A stretch of 36,960 nt of DNA, from the IMG/VR virus record IMGVR_UViG_3300043392_000007, positions 1-36,960 of that record; one strand, given 5' to 3'. Source of the stretch: a virus. The notes under the pieces were generated by a model that did no database searches, had not been told where the DNA came from, and was given only the letters and a program-made list of their open reading frames with translations. Positions 6,362 through 13,481 of the stretch are shown in pieces (within the stretch, counting starts at the first letter, position 1; every line of letters begins with the position of its first letter). The position numbers were made by a program, and so were the translations under genes.

Positions 6362-8236
6362 ATGAGTAACGACTATGTTTTCGACATCGAAACCTACCCC
6401 AACGTCTTCACGTTGGCGGTGGAGCACGCAGACGCACCGCTGCGTTGGATGTTCGAGATCAGCGACTGGCGCAACGACTCCCGTGAGATCGTCGCGTTCC
6501 TCCAGTTCCTGAAAGAGACTGATGCCCGCATGGTGGGCTTCAACAATCTCGGGTTCGACTACCCTGTTGTTCACACCTTGATCCGCATGGGTCACAGTGA
6601 TGCCAACACGCTGTACCAAAAGGCGATGGCGATCATCAACTCGCAGGACGAAGATGGCAGCAAGTGGATGCACCTCGTCAAGCCCAGCGACCAATTCGTC
6701 ACGCAGCTTGATCTGTTCAAGATTCACCACTTCGACAACAAGGCCCGCGCCACCAGCCTCAAGGTGCTGGAGTTCAACATGCGGGCCGACAGCATCGAGG
6801 ACTTGCCGTTCAAGGTGGGCACCACGCTCACCCGTGAGCAGGTCGATGTGCTCAAGCGGTACAACCAGCATGACGTGAGCATGACCAAGGCGTTCTATCA
6901 CAAGAGCCTTGACATGATCCACTTCCGCGAGGAGTTGACGCGCAAGTACGCCCGCGACTTCATGAACCACAACGACACCAAGATCGGCAAAGACTACTTC
7001 GTCATGAAGCTGGAAGAAGCCGGTGTGTCGTGCTACGACTTCTCCGACAAGGGCCGTACACCCCGGCAGACCAAGCGCCCCGTGATTCACCTCAAGGACG
7101 CAATCCTGCCGTGGATTAACTTCGAGCAGCCTGAGTTCACTCGGGTGCTCCAGTGGCTCAAGGCCCAATCAATCACCGAAACCAAAGGGGTCTTCACTGA
7201 CCTCACCGCAACCGTCAATGGATTCACTTTTGTCTTTGGTCTTGGAGGAATCCACGGCTCCGTCGAATCGGAGGTCATCGAGTCAGACGCTGAACACGTC
7301 ATCGTGGACCTTGATGTCACTTCGTACTATCCAAACTTGGCAATTACGAATGGGTTTCACCCGGCCCATCTCGGCAAAGAGTTTGTCAGCATCTACAAGC
7401 ACCTGTTCGAGCAGCGCAAGCAGTACCCCAAGAAGTCCGCAGAATCAGCGATGCTGAAGCTGGCGCTCAACGGGGTGTACGGTGACAGCAACAACCAGTT
7501 CAGCGTGTTCTACGACCCGCTGTACACCATGACCATCACGCTCAACGGCCAACTGCTGCTGTGCCTGCTGGCCGAAGGGCTGATGACGATCCCCGGGCTG
7601 CGCTTGATCCAAGTGAATACGGACGGCCTGACCGTGTTGGTGCCACGCAGCCACAAGGTGCTGGTCGATTTGGCCCGCATGGCGTGGCAGGAGCGCACTG
7701 GTCTGAACCTTGAGGAAGCCATCTACAAAGCCATGATGATCCGCGATGTGAACAACTACATCGGCGTGTTCGATCCGGCGTTTGTGAAGCCCGGTGACCC
7801 GACCGTCAAGCGCAAGGGTGCCTACGAATGGAAAACTGGTTGGCACCAGAACGCAGGTGGTCTTGTGATCCCCAAGGTGGCCGAGAAGGTACTGGTCGAG
7901 GGTGCGCCGATCCGGCAGACCGTGCAGCAGTGGCCCGAGATCATGGACTTCATGCTGCGCACCAAGGTGCCCCGCAGCAGTTATCTGGCAATCGAGTGGG
8001 ACGGTCAGCCGCCCCAGCAGTTGCAGAATATCACGCGCTACTACATCGCCGAGGGCGGTGGCCGACTGTTCAAGTGGATGCCCCCGCTTAAAAGCAAGAA
8101 CGAGTGGCGCAAGATCGGCGTCGAGAGTGGCTGGGGTGTCCAGCCATGCAACGACATCCGCGACGCTGGCAAGCTGCCGGTGGACTTTGATTACTACGTC
8201 CGTGAAGTGGAGAAGCTATGTCTGGGTCTAGCCTGA
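6362..8236 (+). CDS. Family B DNA polymerase with 3'-5' exonuclease
   Basis: The 624-residue replicative polymerase. The exonuclease domain shows Exo I (FDIE, D8/E10), Exo II (FNNLGFD, 60-66) and Exo III (YNQHD, 167-171). The polymerase domain shows motif A (D318-V-T-S-Y-Y-P), motif B (K366-LAL-N370-GVYG) and motif C (N419-T-D421-G). Motif C has Asn at the first position of the usual DTD; the second Asp, the catalytic metal ligand in well-studied family B enzymes, is kept. It is shorter than T4-like polymerases and has no obvious TPR insertion of protein-primed enzymes, which fits a compact phage family B enzyme. It lies in an operon with DUF2800, DUF2815, VRR-NUC and the helicase. Its Shine-Dalgarno sequence is weak; a structured leader and a GTAATC motif precede the start. 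Confidence 0.92.
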   Translation: MSNDYVFDIETYPNVFTLAVEHADAPLRWMFEISDWRNDSREIVAFLQFLKETDARMVGFNNLGFDYPVVHTLIRMGHSDANTLYQKAMAIINSQDEDGSKWMHLVKPSDQFVTQLDLFKIHHFDNKARATSLKVLEFNMRADSIEDLPFKVGTTLTREQVDVLKRYNQHDVSMTKAFYHKSLDMIHFREELTRKYARDFMNHNDTKIGKDYFVMKLEEAGVSCYDFSDKGRTPRQTKRPVIHLKDAILPWINFEQPEFTRVLQWLKAQSITETKGVFTDLTATVNGFTFVFGLGGIHGSVESEVIESDAEHVIVDLDVTSYYPNLAITNGFHPAHLGKEFVSIYKHLFEQRKQYPKKSAESAMLKLALNGVYGDSNNQFSVFYDPLYTMTITLNGQLLLCLLAEGLMTIPGLRLIQVNTDGLTVLVPRSHKVLVDLARMAWQERTGLNLEEAIYKAMMIRDVNNYIGVFDPAFVKPGDPTVKRKGAYEWKTGWHQNAGGLVIPKVAEKVLVEGAPIRQTVQQWPEIMDFMLRTKVPRSSYLAIEWDGQPPQQLQNITRYYIAEGGGRLFKWMPPLKSKNEWRKIGVESGWGVQPCNDIRDAGKLPVDFDYYVREVEKLCLGLA

Positions 8237-8391
8237 GCACCAAGGTGTTGGAAGCCGGTGGGTGCGTTGAAACGCGATGTCTGCTCAAAAACTTGCCGAA
8301 GTTCACTGAGCAATACGTTTTCACCAAGGAATCGCTGGAGCGGTTTATTGAAAACATCAAGAAGGAACAGCAAGATGACAGCACTCGATAA
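8218..8391 (+). CDS. Small hypothetical protein, 57 aa
   Basis: An ORF that overlaps the polymerase 3' end by 19 bp and the following DUF3310 start by 17 bp, a nesting typical of real small phage genes. The protein begins MSGSSLSTKVLE and has a mixed N-terminal part with two cysteines and a basic C-terminal helix (LERFIENIKKEQ). No family is recognised. The close packing with both neighbours, and the absence of any other gene for 138 bp, support it. Confidence 0.55.
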   Translation: MSGSSLSTKVLEAGGCVETRCLLKNLPKFTEQYVFTKESLERFIENIKKEQQDDSTR

Positions 8392-8617
8392 GCAAGTGGC
8401 GGGCAACCATTACAAAGACCTGCCGATTCAACCCGTCGAATACATCCACGCCAACGCGATTGGTTACTTCGAGGGGAACGTAATCAAGTACATCAGCCGC
8501 TGGCGAAAGAAGAACGGCATCGCTGATTTGGAGAAGGCCAAGCACTACATCGAGTTGCTGATCGAATTGGAAAACCGCAGACTGGACGGAGAGTGCAATG
8601 CTGGAAAAACAGATTGA
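8375..8617 (+). CDS. DUF3310 (SaV-like) protein
   Basis: An 80-residue protein with the DUF3310 hallmark: NHYKDLPIQPVEYI at the N-terminus, NVIKYISRWRKKNG in the middle and a helix with EKAKHYIELLIE. The family is widespread in phages of many hosts, often beside nucleotide-metabolism or replication genes, and its biochemical role is unproven. ATG 8375, after a GGAACAGCAAG stretch, is chosen over an upstream in-frame reading from 8258 because the family begins just before NHYK. It overlaps the VRR-NUC gene by 20 bp. Confidence 0.88.
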   Translation: MTALDKQVAGNHYKDLPIQPVEYIHANAIGYFEGNVIKYISRWRKKNGIADLEKAKHYIELLIELENRRLDGECNAGKTD

Positions 8618-8885
8618 AGCCAAGGTCTGCGACTATGCCAAGTCCAAGGGTGTGCTGGCGTACAAGTTCACCAGCCCCGCCCGCGCCGCTGTGCCTGATC
8701 GTCTGTTCATCGGACCCGATGGGCGCATGTGGTTTTGCGAGTTCAAGCGCAAGGGTCAAGTGCCCACGCCAGCGCAGTACCGTGAGCACGACAGGCTTCG
8801 GCAGCAGATGGTCAACGTGTTCGTCATCGACAACGTGACCGAAGGCAAATTGATGATTGACGTGATGGTGATGGGGGCTGTATGA
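8598..8885 (+). CDS. VRR-NUC domain nuclease
   Basis: A 95-residue stand-alone VRR-NUC domain, a PD-(D/E)XK nuclease whose relatives (including the FAN1 catalytic domain and phage enzymes) cut branched or junction DNA. Visible elements are the N-terminal helix with E3, K23 in the YKF strand, P33-D34-R-L, the E48-F-K50 catalytic pair and Q60 in PTPAQ. The size equals that of other single-domain phage members, which act as oligomers. Its position between DUF3310 and the helicase suggests a job in resolving replication intermediates. The start has GGAGAG upstream, and its end overlaps the HNH gene (ATGA). Confidence 0.92.
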   Translation: MLEKQIEAKVCDYAKSKGVLAYKFTSPARAAVPDRLFIGPDGRMWFCEFKRKGQVPTPAQYREHDRLRQQMVNVFVIDNVTEGKLMIDVMVMGAV

Positions 8886-9376
8886 CTGAGTGGCGAGACA
8901 TCCCGGGCTTCGACATGTACGAAGTAAACGCTGAGGGTCAGGTGCGCCGAAAAGCGCAAATCCTCAAACCCGGTTCCATCCCAACAGGTCATCTGACTGT
9001 TGCCTTGTGCCGGGGCAAAGGGAAGCCGAAAAGCATGTACGTGCATCGCTTGGTTGCTCAAGCCTTCATCGACAACCCTGAAAACAAGCCCCTTGTGAAT
9101 CACAAGAACGGCAACCCAAAAGATAACCGACTCGACAACCTTGAGTGGGCAACTTATTCAGAAAACATTGCACACGGATACCAAAGCAATGGACGCCGCG
9201 CTACACATGAACTGAAGGTGATCGCCGTTGACGACAACGGTGAACTTGTCATGTCGTTTCGCAGTGGTGCGGATGCAGCCAAGATGCTGAATGTCACCAC
9301 TGCTGCTATTTGGTCGGCAATCAGACGCAACGGTAAGTGTGCAGGATACAGGTGGATTCGACATGCTGACTCCTGA
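8882..9376 (+). CDS. HNH homing endonuclease with NUMOD motifs
   Basis: A 164-residue free-standing HNH endonuclease. Residues 2-45 match the NUMOD4 DNA-binding motif (EWRDIPGFDMYEVNAEGQVRR). Residues 50-92 hold the HNH core: H55 in VHRLVAQAF, then VNHKNGNPKDNRLDNLEW with H74 and N82/N86. The C-terminal part (ADAAKMLNVTTAAIWSAIRRN) resembles the NUMOD1-type helix-turn-helix that positions the enzyme on its target. Such genes spread by cutting alleles that lack them. It sits between VRR-NUC and the helicase, overlapping both by a few bases, as if inserted neatly into a tight operon. No intron or intein features surround it. Confidence 0.92.
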   Translation: MTEWRDIPGFDMYEVNAEGQVRRKAQILKPGSIPTGHLTVALCRGKGKPKSMYVHRLVAQAFIDNPENKPLVNHKNGNPKDNRLDNLEWATYSENIAHGYQSNGRRATHELKVIAVDDNGELVMSFRSGADAAKMLNVTTAAIWSAIRRNGKCAGYRWIRHADS

Positions 9377-10769
9377 TTTATTGCACGACTATCAAAAGAA
9401 AGCCGTCAACTTTCAATGCACTCACCCGCACTCTATGCTATGGCTGGATATGGGATTGGGGAAGACAGTGATTACGTTGACGACATTGGCACATCTGATC
9501 AACACAAAGTTTCTCAGAGGCGTTGTCATCGTTGCACCCATTCGTGTGATTCGATTGGTATGGCGTCAAGAAGCTGCAAAGTGGGAACACACAAAGGGTT
9601 TGCGTTTCAGCATGGTGACGGGCACCAAAGACCAGCGCACTCGCGCTTTGCTGCGGCCTGCTGACGTGTACCTAATCAACTATGACTGCCTCGGTTGGCT
9701 TGCTGAGACACTTCAAACGTACTTCGTCAAAAAGGATCGCCCGATGCCCTTCAATGGGATCGTCTGGGACGAGATCAGCAAGATGAAGAACAGCGCAACG
9801 AACCGGGTCAAAGCGTTCCGCAAGATCGCTGATCAGTTCGACTGGACCACGGGCCTCACCGGAACCCCGGCCAGCAACGGCTACAAAGACCTGCACGGCC
9901 AATTCCTCGTGGTGGACAGGGGTGAGCGTTTGGGCACCAGCAAGACGGCCTTCCGCACCCGGTTCTACCGCAAGGTCGGGCCGTACAAGGAGGTGCCCTA
10001 CGAGGACACCGAGGACACCATCAAGAAACTGATTGGTGACATCACGCTGGAGATGTCAGCCGAGGACTACAACCCGCTGCCGGACCTGATCGTCAACAAC
10101 ATCGAGATCGAGATGCCCGACGAGTTGAGGGCCAAGTACGACAGGCTGGAGAAGGAATTCTTCATGGTGCTGGACAGCGGCAAGGAGGTTGAGGCGTTCA
10201 ACCAAGCGGCTCTGACCAACAAGTGCTTGCAGTTCTCCAACGGAGCCATGTACCCGATTGCAGGGATGCCGCTGTGGGAGCCGGTGCATGACATGAAGCT
10301 GGACGCGCTGGAGGACATCATCGACGAAGCCCAAGGCTCACCGATTCTGTGCGCCTACGCCTACCGCAGCGATGCCGAGCGGATCATGACCCGGTTCAAA
10401 GACCTGCGTCCGATCAACCTGACCGAGTGCAAGAGCGAAGCGTCACTGACCAACGCCATGCACCGCTGGAAGACTGGCGACTGCCAATTGATGATCGGCC
10501 ACCCTGCGTCGATGGGTCACGGCATCGACGGCCTCCAGAAGAACGGCCACATCCTCGTGTGGTATGGCCTCAACTGGTCGTTGGACCTGTACGAGCAGTT
10601 CAACGCACGGGTGCGCCGCCAAGGTCAAGGTGCCCCGGTCATGTGCCACCGCATCCTGATGCAAAGTACCCTTGACCAAGCACAAGCACTGGCCCTCGAC
10701 GAGAAGGCCACAACCCAAGCTGGGCTACGTAATGCAGTCAAGCAATACCGTCAATCCAAAGGAGTATGA
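9363..10769 (+). CDS. SNF2/DEAD-type superfamily 2 helicase
   Basis: A 468-residue superfamily 2 helicase or translocase. The first RecA-like domain contains the Q-motif-like HDYQKKAV, Walker A GLGKT (31-35), motif Ia (IVAPI), Walker B D136-E137 (IVWDEISK) and motif III TGLTGTP (163-169). The second domain contains ASMGHGIDGLQ and motif VI QFNARVRRQGQ near residue 415. The pattern is SNF2-like, as in the helicases that accompany DUF2800, DUF2815, polymerase and VRR-NUC in other phages. It would remodel or unwind DNA at forks. ATG 9363 is chosen because MLTPDLLHDYQ is where the family begins; the 24-codon longer reading lies wholly inside the HNH gene. Confidence 0.9.
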   Translation: MLTPDLLHDYQKKAVNFQCTHPHSMLWLDMGLGKTVITLTTLAHLINTKFLRGVVIVAPIRVIRLVWRQEAAKWEHTKGLRFSMVTGTKDQRTRALLRPADVYLINYDCLGWLAETLQTYFVKKDRPMPFNGIVWDEISKMKNSATNRVKAFRKIADQFDWTTGLTGTPASNGYKDLHGQFLVVDRGERLGTSKTAFRTRFYRKVGPYKEVPYEDTEDTIKKLIGDITLEMSAEDYNPLPDLIVNNIEIEMPDELRAKYDRLEKEFFMVLDSGKEVEAFNQAALTNKCLQFSNGAMYPIAGMPLWEPVHDMKLDALEDIIDEAQGSPILCAYAYRSDAERIMTRFKDLRPINLTECKSEASLTNAMHRWKTGDCQLMIGHPASMGHGIDGLQKNGHILVWYGLNWSLDLYEQFNARVRRQGQGAPVMCHRILMQSTLDQAQALALDEKATTQAGLRNAVKQYRQSKGV

Positions 10770-10771
10770 AC

Positions 10772-11212
10772 ATGACAATCGAAGCTATTGAACTCTGGCA
10801 CAAACGCGCCCGCCCTGAACCCACTGACAAAGATTTCAACGTGCAGCTTGGATGCCACTTCGAGGAGATTCAAGAAATGGCATGCACCCTTGAGGGCGTC
10901 GATGTCATCATGATCAGGCTACTCGACGAATTTGATTCAGTCACCTCGCAGATCGCAAACCGATTGAAAAAAGGACTCAGTGCTGTCGAGATCATCGACC
11001 GCAAAGAGTTCCTCGACGGTGTTGCCGATCAAGTGGTTACCGGTGTCGGTGCTGCGTATTGCGCAGGCATGAAAGGCGCTGCCGCTTGTGAGCGCGTCAA
11101 CACATCGAACTGGTCCAAGTTTGACGAGAACGGCCAGCCAATTCGTGACACCAACGGCAAGATTGCCAAGGGTCCAAATTATCAGCCACCAGTGCTTGAC
11201 GGACTCTATTGA
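10772..11212 (+). CDS. MazG-like NTP pyrophosphohydrolase
   Basis: A 146-residue all-alpha NTP pyrophosphatase of the MazG / phosphoribosyl-ATP pyrophosphohydrolase-like type. The acidic EEIQEM helix and the DGVADQVVTGVGAAYCAGM helix supply the metal-binding Glu/Asp residues. The C-terminal NTSNWSKFDENGQP...KIAKGPNYQPP is characteristic of phage members. The enzyme would cleave NTPs or dNTPs to monophosphates, or lower ppGpp-type signals. ATG 10772 is preferred over ATG 10766 because GGAG lies 7 bases before it and only 1 base before the other. It ends the tightly packed part of the operon; a new promoter-like element follows its stop. Confidence 0.83.
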   Translation: MTIEAIELWHKRARPEPTDKDFNVQLGCHFEEIQEMACTLEGVDVIMIRLLDEFDSVTSQIANRLKKGLSAVEIIDRKEFLDGVADQVVTGVGAAYCAGMKGAAACERVNTSNWSKFDENGQPIRDTNGKIAKGPNYQPPVLDGLY

Positions 11213-11226
11213 AAGTGTGATACACT
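11196..11226 (+). promoter_or_regulatory. Candidate internal promoter with palindrome, copy 2
   Basis: TTGACG (11196-11201), a long 19-bp spacer and an extended -10 TGATACACT (core 11221-11226) resemble the promoter before 3370. The perfect 15-bp palindrome AAGTGTGATACACTT (11213-11227) covers the -10. It occupies the 44-bp gap after the MazG gene and would drive the four small genes that follow. The spacer length is a weak point. Confidence 0.48.
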
Positions 11227-11256
11227 TGTGACACATCAACCACTGGAGTAACTGTA

Positions 11257-11460
11257 ATGATCAACGAAATTGTCAACTGGGTGAAGAATGTGTACACCAC
11301 ACCAAGCGCCGAGGTGCTGGCGCTGCGCGAGTTGGAGGACAGCAAGCGCAGGCTGCTGGAAGCCCAAACAGCGCGTGAATATGCCGACTCCATGTGCAAA
11401 TACCGCGAGGCGCAGATCAAGCGCCTGACGGCCTATCTGCACAAAGCCACTGAGGAGTAA
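11257..11460 (+). CDS. Small coiled-coil protein, 67 aa
   Basis: An unrecognised 67-residue protein with a short N-terminal helix (MINEIVNWVKNVY) and a long charged helix with heptad spacing from about residue 20 to 60 (LRELEDSKRRLLEAQTAREYAD). No membrane segment. GGAG precedes the ATG by 8 bases. It is the first gene after the copy-2 palindrome and is followed two bases later by a GTG-started gene. A structural or oligomerising role is possible; none is assigned. Confidence 0.72.
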   Translation: MINEIVNWVKNVYTTPSAEVLALRELEDSKRRLLEAQTAREYADSMCKYREAQIKRLTAYLHKATEE

Positions 11461-11462
11461 AC

Positions 11463-11831
11463 GTGGGGACATTGAACCGTGGGCAGCGGGTCATTGATAC
11501 CACTGCCGCCATTGTCGAGTTTGGCGAGATCACTGCGATGGAGTTGGCCGAGTATCTGGGAATCACCCGGTACGATGCCCATGCTGTACTGAACCGCATG
11601 AGCAAGCGAACCAAGGCTGGAATCAAGCGCATCCATGTCGTGCGGTACATCAACGATCACGATGGTGCCCGCAAGTATCCCCGGGCCGTCTATGCGATGG
11701 GTGACAAGCCCGATGCAAAGAAGCCCAAGGCTGACCAACTCAAGGTCAAGCGGGAATATTACGCACGACTCAGGTCGCGCACCACCATGAACAGCGTGTT
11801 CAACCTTGGACTGCAATGGAGGGCGGCATGA
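11463..11831 (+). CDS. Winged-helix/HTH-like protein, 122 aa (GTG start)
   Basis: A 122-residue basic protein. Residues 20-60 read like a helix-turn-helix (ITAMELAEYLGITRYDAHAVLNRMSKR), followed by a wing-like strand pair (IKRIHVVRYINDHDGARKYPRAVYAMG). The C-terminus is Lys/Arg-rich. It begins with GTG preceded by GAGGAG at good spacing. This general architecture is common in phage replication regions, where it may bind an origin or regulate transcription. No specific family is claimed. Its stop overlaps the next start as ATGA. Confidence 0.68.
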   Translation: MGTLNRGQRVIDTTAAIVEFGEITAMELAEYLGITRYDAHAVLNRMSKRTKAGIKRIHVVRYINDHDGARKYPRAVYAMGDKPDAKKPKADQLKVKREYYARLRSRTTMNSVFNLGLQWRAA

Positions 11832-12310
11832 GAAAGCGCAGCAAGTACCGCCCCAAGGGTGTGCGGCTTGACCTCATTGGGTATGTCACCGAATCGCTCA
11901 AGCCTGTGGCGGCTCACGAAAGCTATTTGATCGACCTCAAGATCAAAAACAGCGGGGCGATGGTGGCGCTCATGCGCGGCACAGCGGTCAAGGCTGACAT
12001 TGACACGTTGATCGCAATGTCCAACATCGTGGAAGCCCTGTATCAACTCGGCTTTGGGTCAGAGTACAAGGATGTGGGGATTGACGGGCGCGAGGCGCTG
12101 TTGAACATCATTCACCGCGCCGTGGACACCAAGCGGTTTGTACCCACCGCCGAGCAGATCAAATCGCTTCAGTTGCTCATGGAACTGCACGATGCCCAGA
12201 TGGACGTGATCACCATCAAAGACATGGAGCGGGCGCTGGAGTTTGCCCGTGATCAGTTCCGCAACAAACGGATGACTCGACTGCCAACAATTCAGGAGTG
12301 GACTGTATGA
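11828..12310 (+). CDS. Conserved hypothetical phage protein, 160 aa
   Basis: A 160-residue, mostly helical, soluble protein starting MRKRSKYRPKGVRLD. The basic N-terminal tail is followed by helices with alternating hydrophobic residues (VALMRGTAVKADIDTLIAMSNIVEALYQL; IKSLQLLMELHDAQMDVITIKDMERALEF). It resembles conserved proteins of unknown role in phages and prophages of Proteobacteria. ATG 11828 is preferred over ATG 11816 because GGAGGGC lies just before it and it overlaps the upstream stop. Confidence 0.7.
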   Translation: MRKRSKYRPKGVRLDLIGYVTESLKPVAAHESYLIDLKIKNSGAMVALMRGTAVKADIDTLIAMSNIVEALYQLGFGSEYKDVGIDGREALLNIIHRAVDTKRFVPTAEQIKSLQLLMELHDAQMDVITIKDMERALEFARDQFRNKRMTRLPTIQEWTV

Positions 12311-12519
12311 ACTGCTGCGACGAATACGGAGATTGCCGACAGGGGCGCGATTGCCCGGTCAGAGTTGCCAAGGTGGGTCAACGATACCCGAAGCACCCGG
12401 AGCCGGTTTTTGTGCCATACATCAACCGGCAACTCAAGGCGCTGGCGAAATGGATGCTGCTGGCAATCCTTGGCTGGTTGATCTGGGTGCCAGTGCTTTA
12501 TTTGCTCTTGCGGGCGTAG
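12307..12519 (+). CDS. Cys-rich small membrane protein, 70 aa
   Basis: A 70-residue protein with a Cys-rich N-terminus (MNCCDEYGDCRQGRDC, five Cys in 16 residues) and a C-terminal membrane-spanning segment (WMLLAILGWLIWVPVLYLLL). The spacing suggests a small metal- or disulfide-bound head anchored in the inner membrane. Similar short proteins occur in phages and prophages of Proteobacteria; function unknown. AGGAG at 12294-12298 fixes ATG 12307, which overlaps the previous stop. Its last 22 bp overlap the 3' end of the leftward lysis operon. Confidence 0.68.
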   Translation: MNCCDEYGDCRQGRDCPVRVAKVGQRYPKHPEPVFVPYINRQLKALAKWMLLAILGWLIWVPVLYLLLRA

Positions 12520-12866
12520 AACAGGGTGCGATCCCCGAACAGATAGAACCCGACAGCCCCGGCAAAGTTGTCTACCGACTCGCTGGGGATGTTGTTCAAC
12601 TTCATGTATGCCCAAGTGCCCAGCACAATGATCCCAACAGCAGGGCGCATCAGGCGCACAGCAGCCTCAACCCACGGGTATGAGGGATTGGTGCCCCCTG
12701 CATCGTTCATGGCCTTGAACATGTCCAGATCGAGTTGGCGCATTTTGACGTAATCGTCCACATTCACCGGCTTGTAGGTGTCGGTCTGAATGAATCGTCC
12801 GATCAGGGATTTCCCTAAGTCGACAGCCAGCGGGCCAAGGGCTGCGAGGATGGTCAATGGGTCCAT
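12498..12866 (-). CDS. Probable holin (GTA-type, multi-span), 122 aa
   Basis: A 122-residue protein next to the endolysin and last in the late operon. The N-terminal segment (LTILAALGPLAVDLGKSLIG), a central hydrophobic segment after the conserved-looking YPWVEAAVRLMRP (AVGIIVLGTWAYMKL) and a C-terminal stretch (FAGAVGFYLFG) suggest two or three membrane passes, as in the three-span GTA-holin-like family. It would permeabilise the inner membrane and release the endolysin. Its start overlaps the endolysin stop by one base. The hydrophobicity of the first segment is modest, so the topology is uncertain. Confidence 0.68.
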   Translation of the reverse strand: MDPLTILAALGPLAVDLGKSLIGRFIQTDTYKPVNVDDYVKMRQLDLDMFKAMNDAGGTNPSYPWVEAAVRLMRPAVGIIVLGTWAYMKLNNIPSESVDNFAGAVGFYLFGDRTLFYARKSK

Positions 12867-13261
12867 CAGGGGTACTCCTTGCGGGACAGTTGGAAATGTG
12901 GGCCATCTTTGAAGGTCTTCCAGTCACCACCCCACTCGATTGGGACTTTGACCTGCTTGGCCGCTTCCTTCATCGCCGCAGCAATCTTGTTGTACAGGGG
13001 CCATGACCAGTCAACCTGATCGTCCACCCAAGCACCAAGGTCCACGGCTTTGGCAAACCCGTCGGCACCCGGGATGTGCCGAGAGTTCATGGTTTGACTG
13101 GCCCCGGATTCCACCAGTGTGCGCTGGCGCTGGGGATCGCGGACACCTTCGAGGACGGTAAAGTCAACCGTGGTGATCTGGATGGCCCGCTCGACAACTT
13201 TCACGAGGTCCGGGTGGACCCCTTGAAGACGCATCTTTGAGCGGGGGCCGAGGCTGAACAT
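12866..13261 (-). CDS. Endolysin, M15-type L-Ala-D-Glu/VanY-like peptidase
   Basis: A 131-residue single-domain peptidoglycan peptidase of the M15 family. The zinc ligands are visible as H62 (SRHIPGADG), D74 (AVDLGAW) and H122 (GPHFQL), together with the R41/Q45 helix (GVRDPQRQ) typical of phage T5-type and related enzymes. It cuts peptide cross-links in the cell wall at lysis. There is no signal peptide or signal-anchor, so export depends on the holin. It is flanked on both sides by small membrane proteins. Confidence 0.93.
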   Translation of the reverse strand: MFSLGPRSKMRLQGVHPDLVKVVERAIQITTVDFTVLEGVRDPQRQRTLVESGASQTMNSRHIPGADGFAKAVDLGAWVDDQVDWSWPLYNKIAAAMKEAAKQVKVPIEWGGDWKTFKDGPHFQLSRKEYP

Positions 13262-13262
13262 G

Positions 13263-13478
13263 TCAGGGCTTCCAATGGCTGGTGATCCAGCCGATCATGC
13301 CGCCGACACCAGATGCGATGGTCATGCCCATCCAGAAGCCACCTTTGGACTTGTTGGCGAGTTCAAGAAGCTGGTCAATTTGGGCTTCCATCTTGTCCAT
13401 TTTCTTGTCCATCACCTGCACTCGTTCCCAAAGCACACCATATTTCACTGGGTCAAAGTTCGTTTCGTCGAACGCCAT
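13263..13478 (-). CDS. XhlA-like coiled-coil/membrane lysis protein, 71 aa
   Basis: A 71-residue protein with a charged coiled-coil stretch (ERVQVMDKKMDKMEAQIDQLLELANKS) and one C-terminal membrane segment (FWMGMTIASGVGGMIGWI). This is the layout of the XhlA/hemolysin-like holin partner family. It sits directly before the endolysin, one base apart. With the protein encoded at 12498 it probably makes a two-component holin/antiholin system. I see no clear spanin pair. Confidence 0.62.
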   Translation of the reverse strand: MAFDETNFDPVKYGVLWERVQVMDKKMDKMEAQIDQLLELANKSKGGFWMGMTIASGVGGMIGWITSHWKP

Positions 13479-13481
13479 TGC

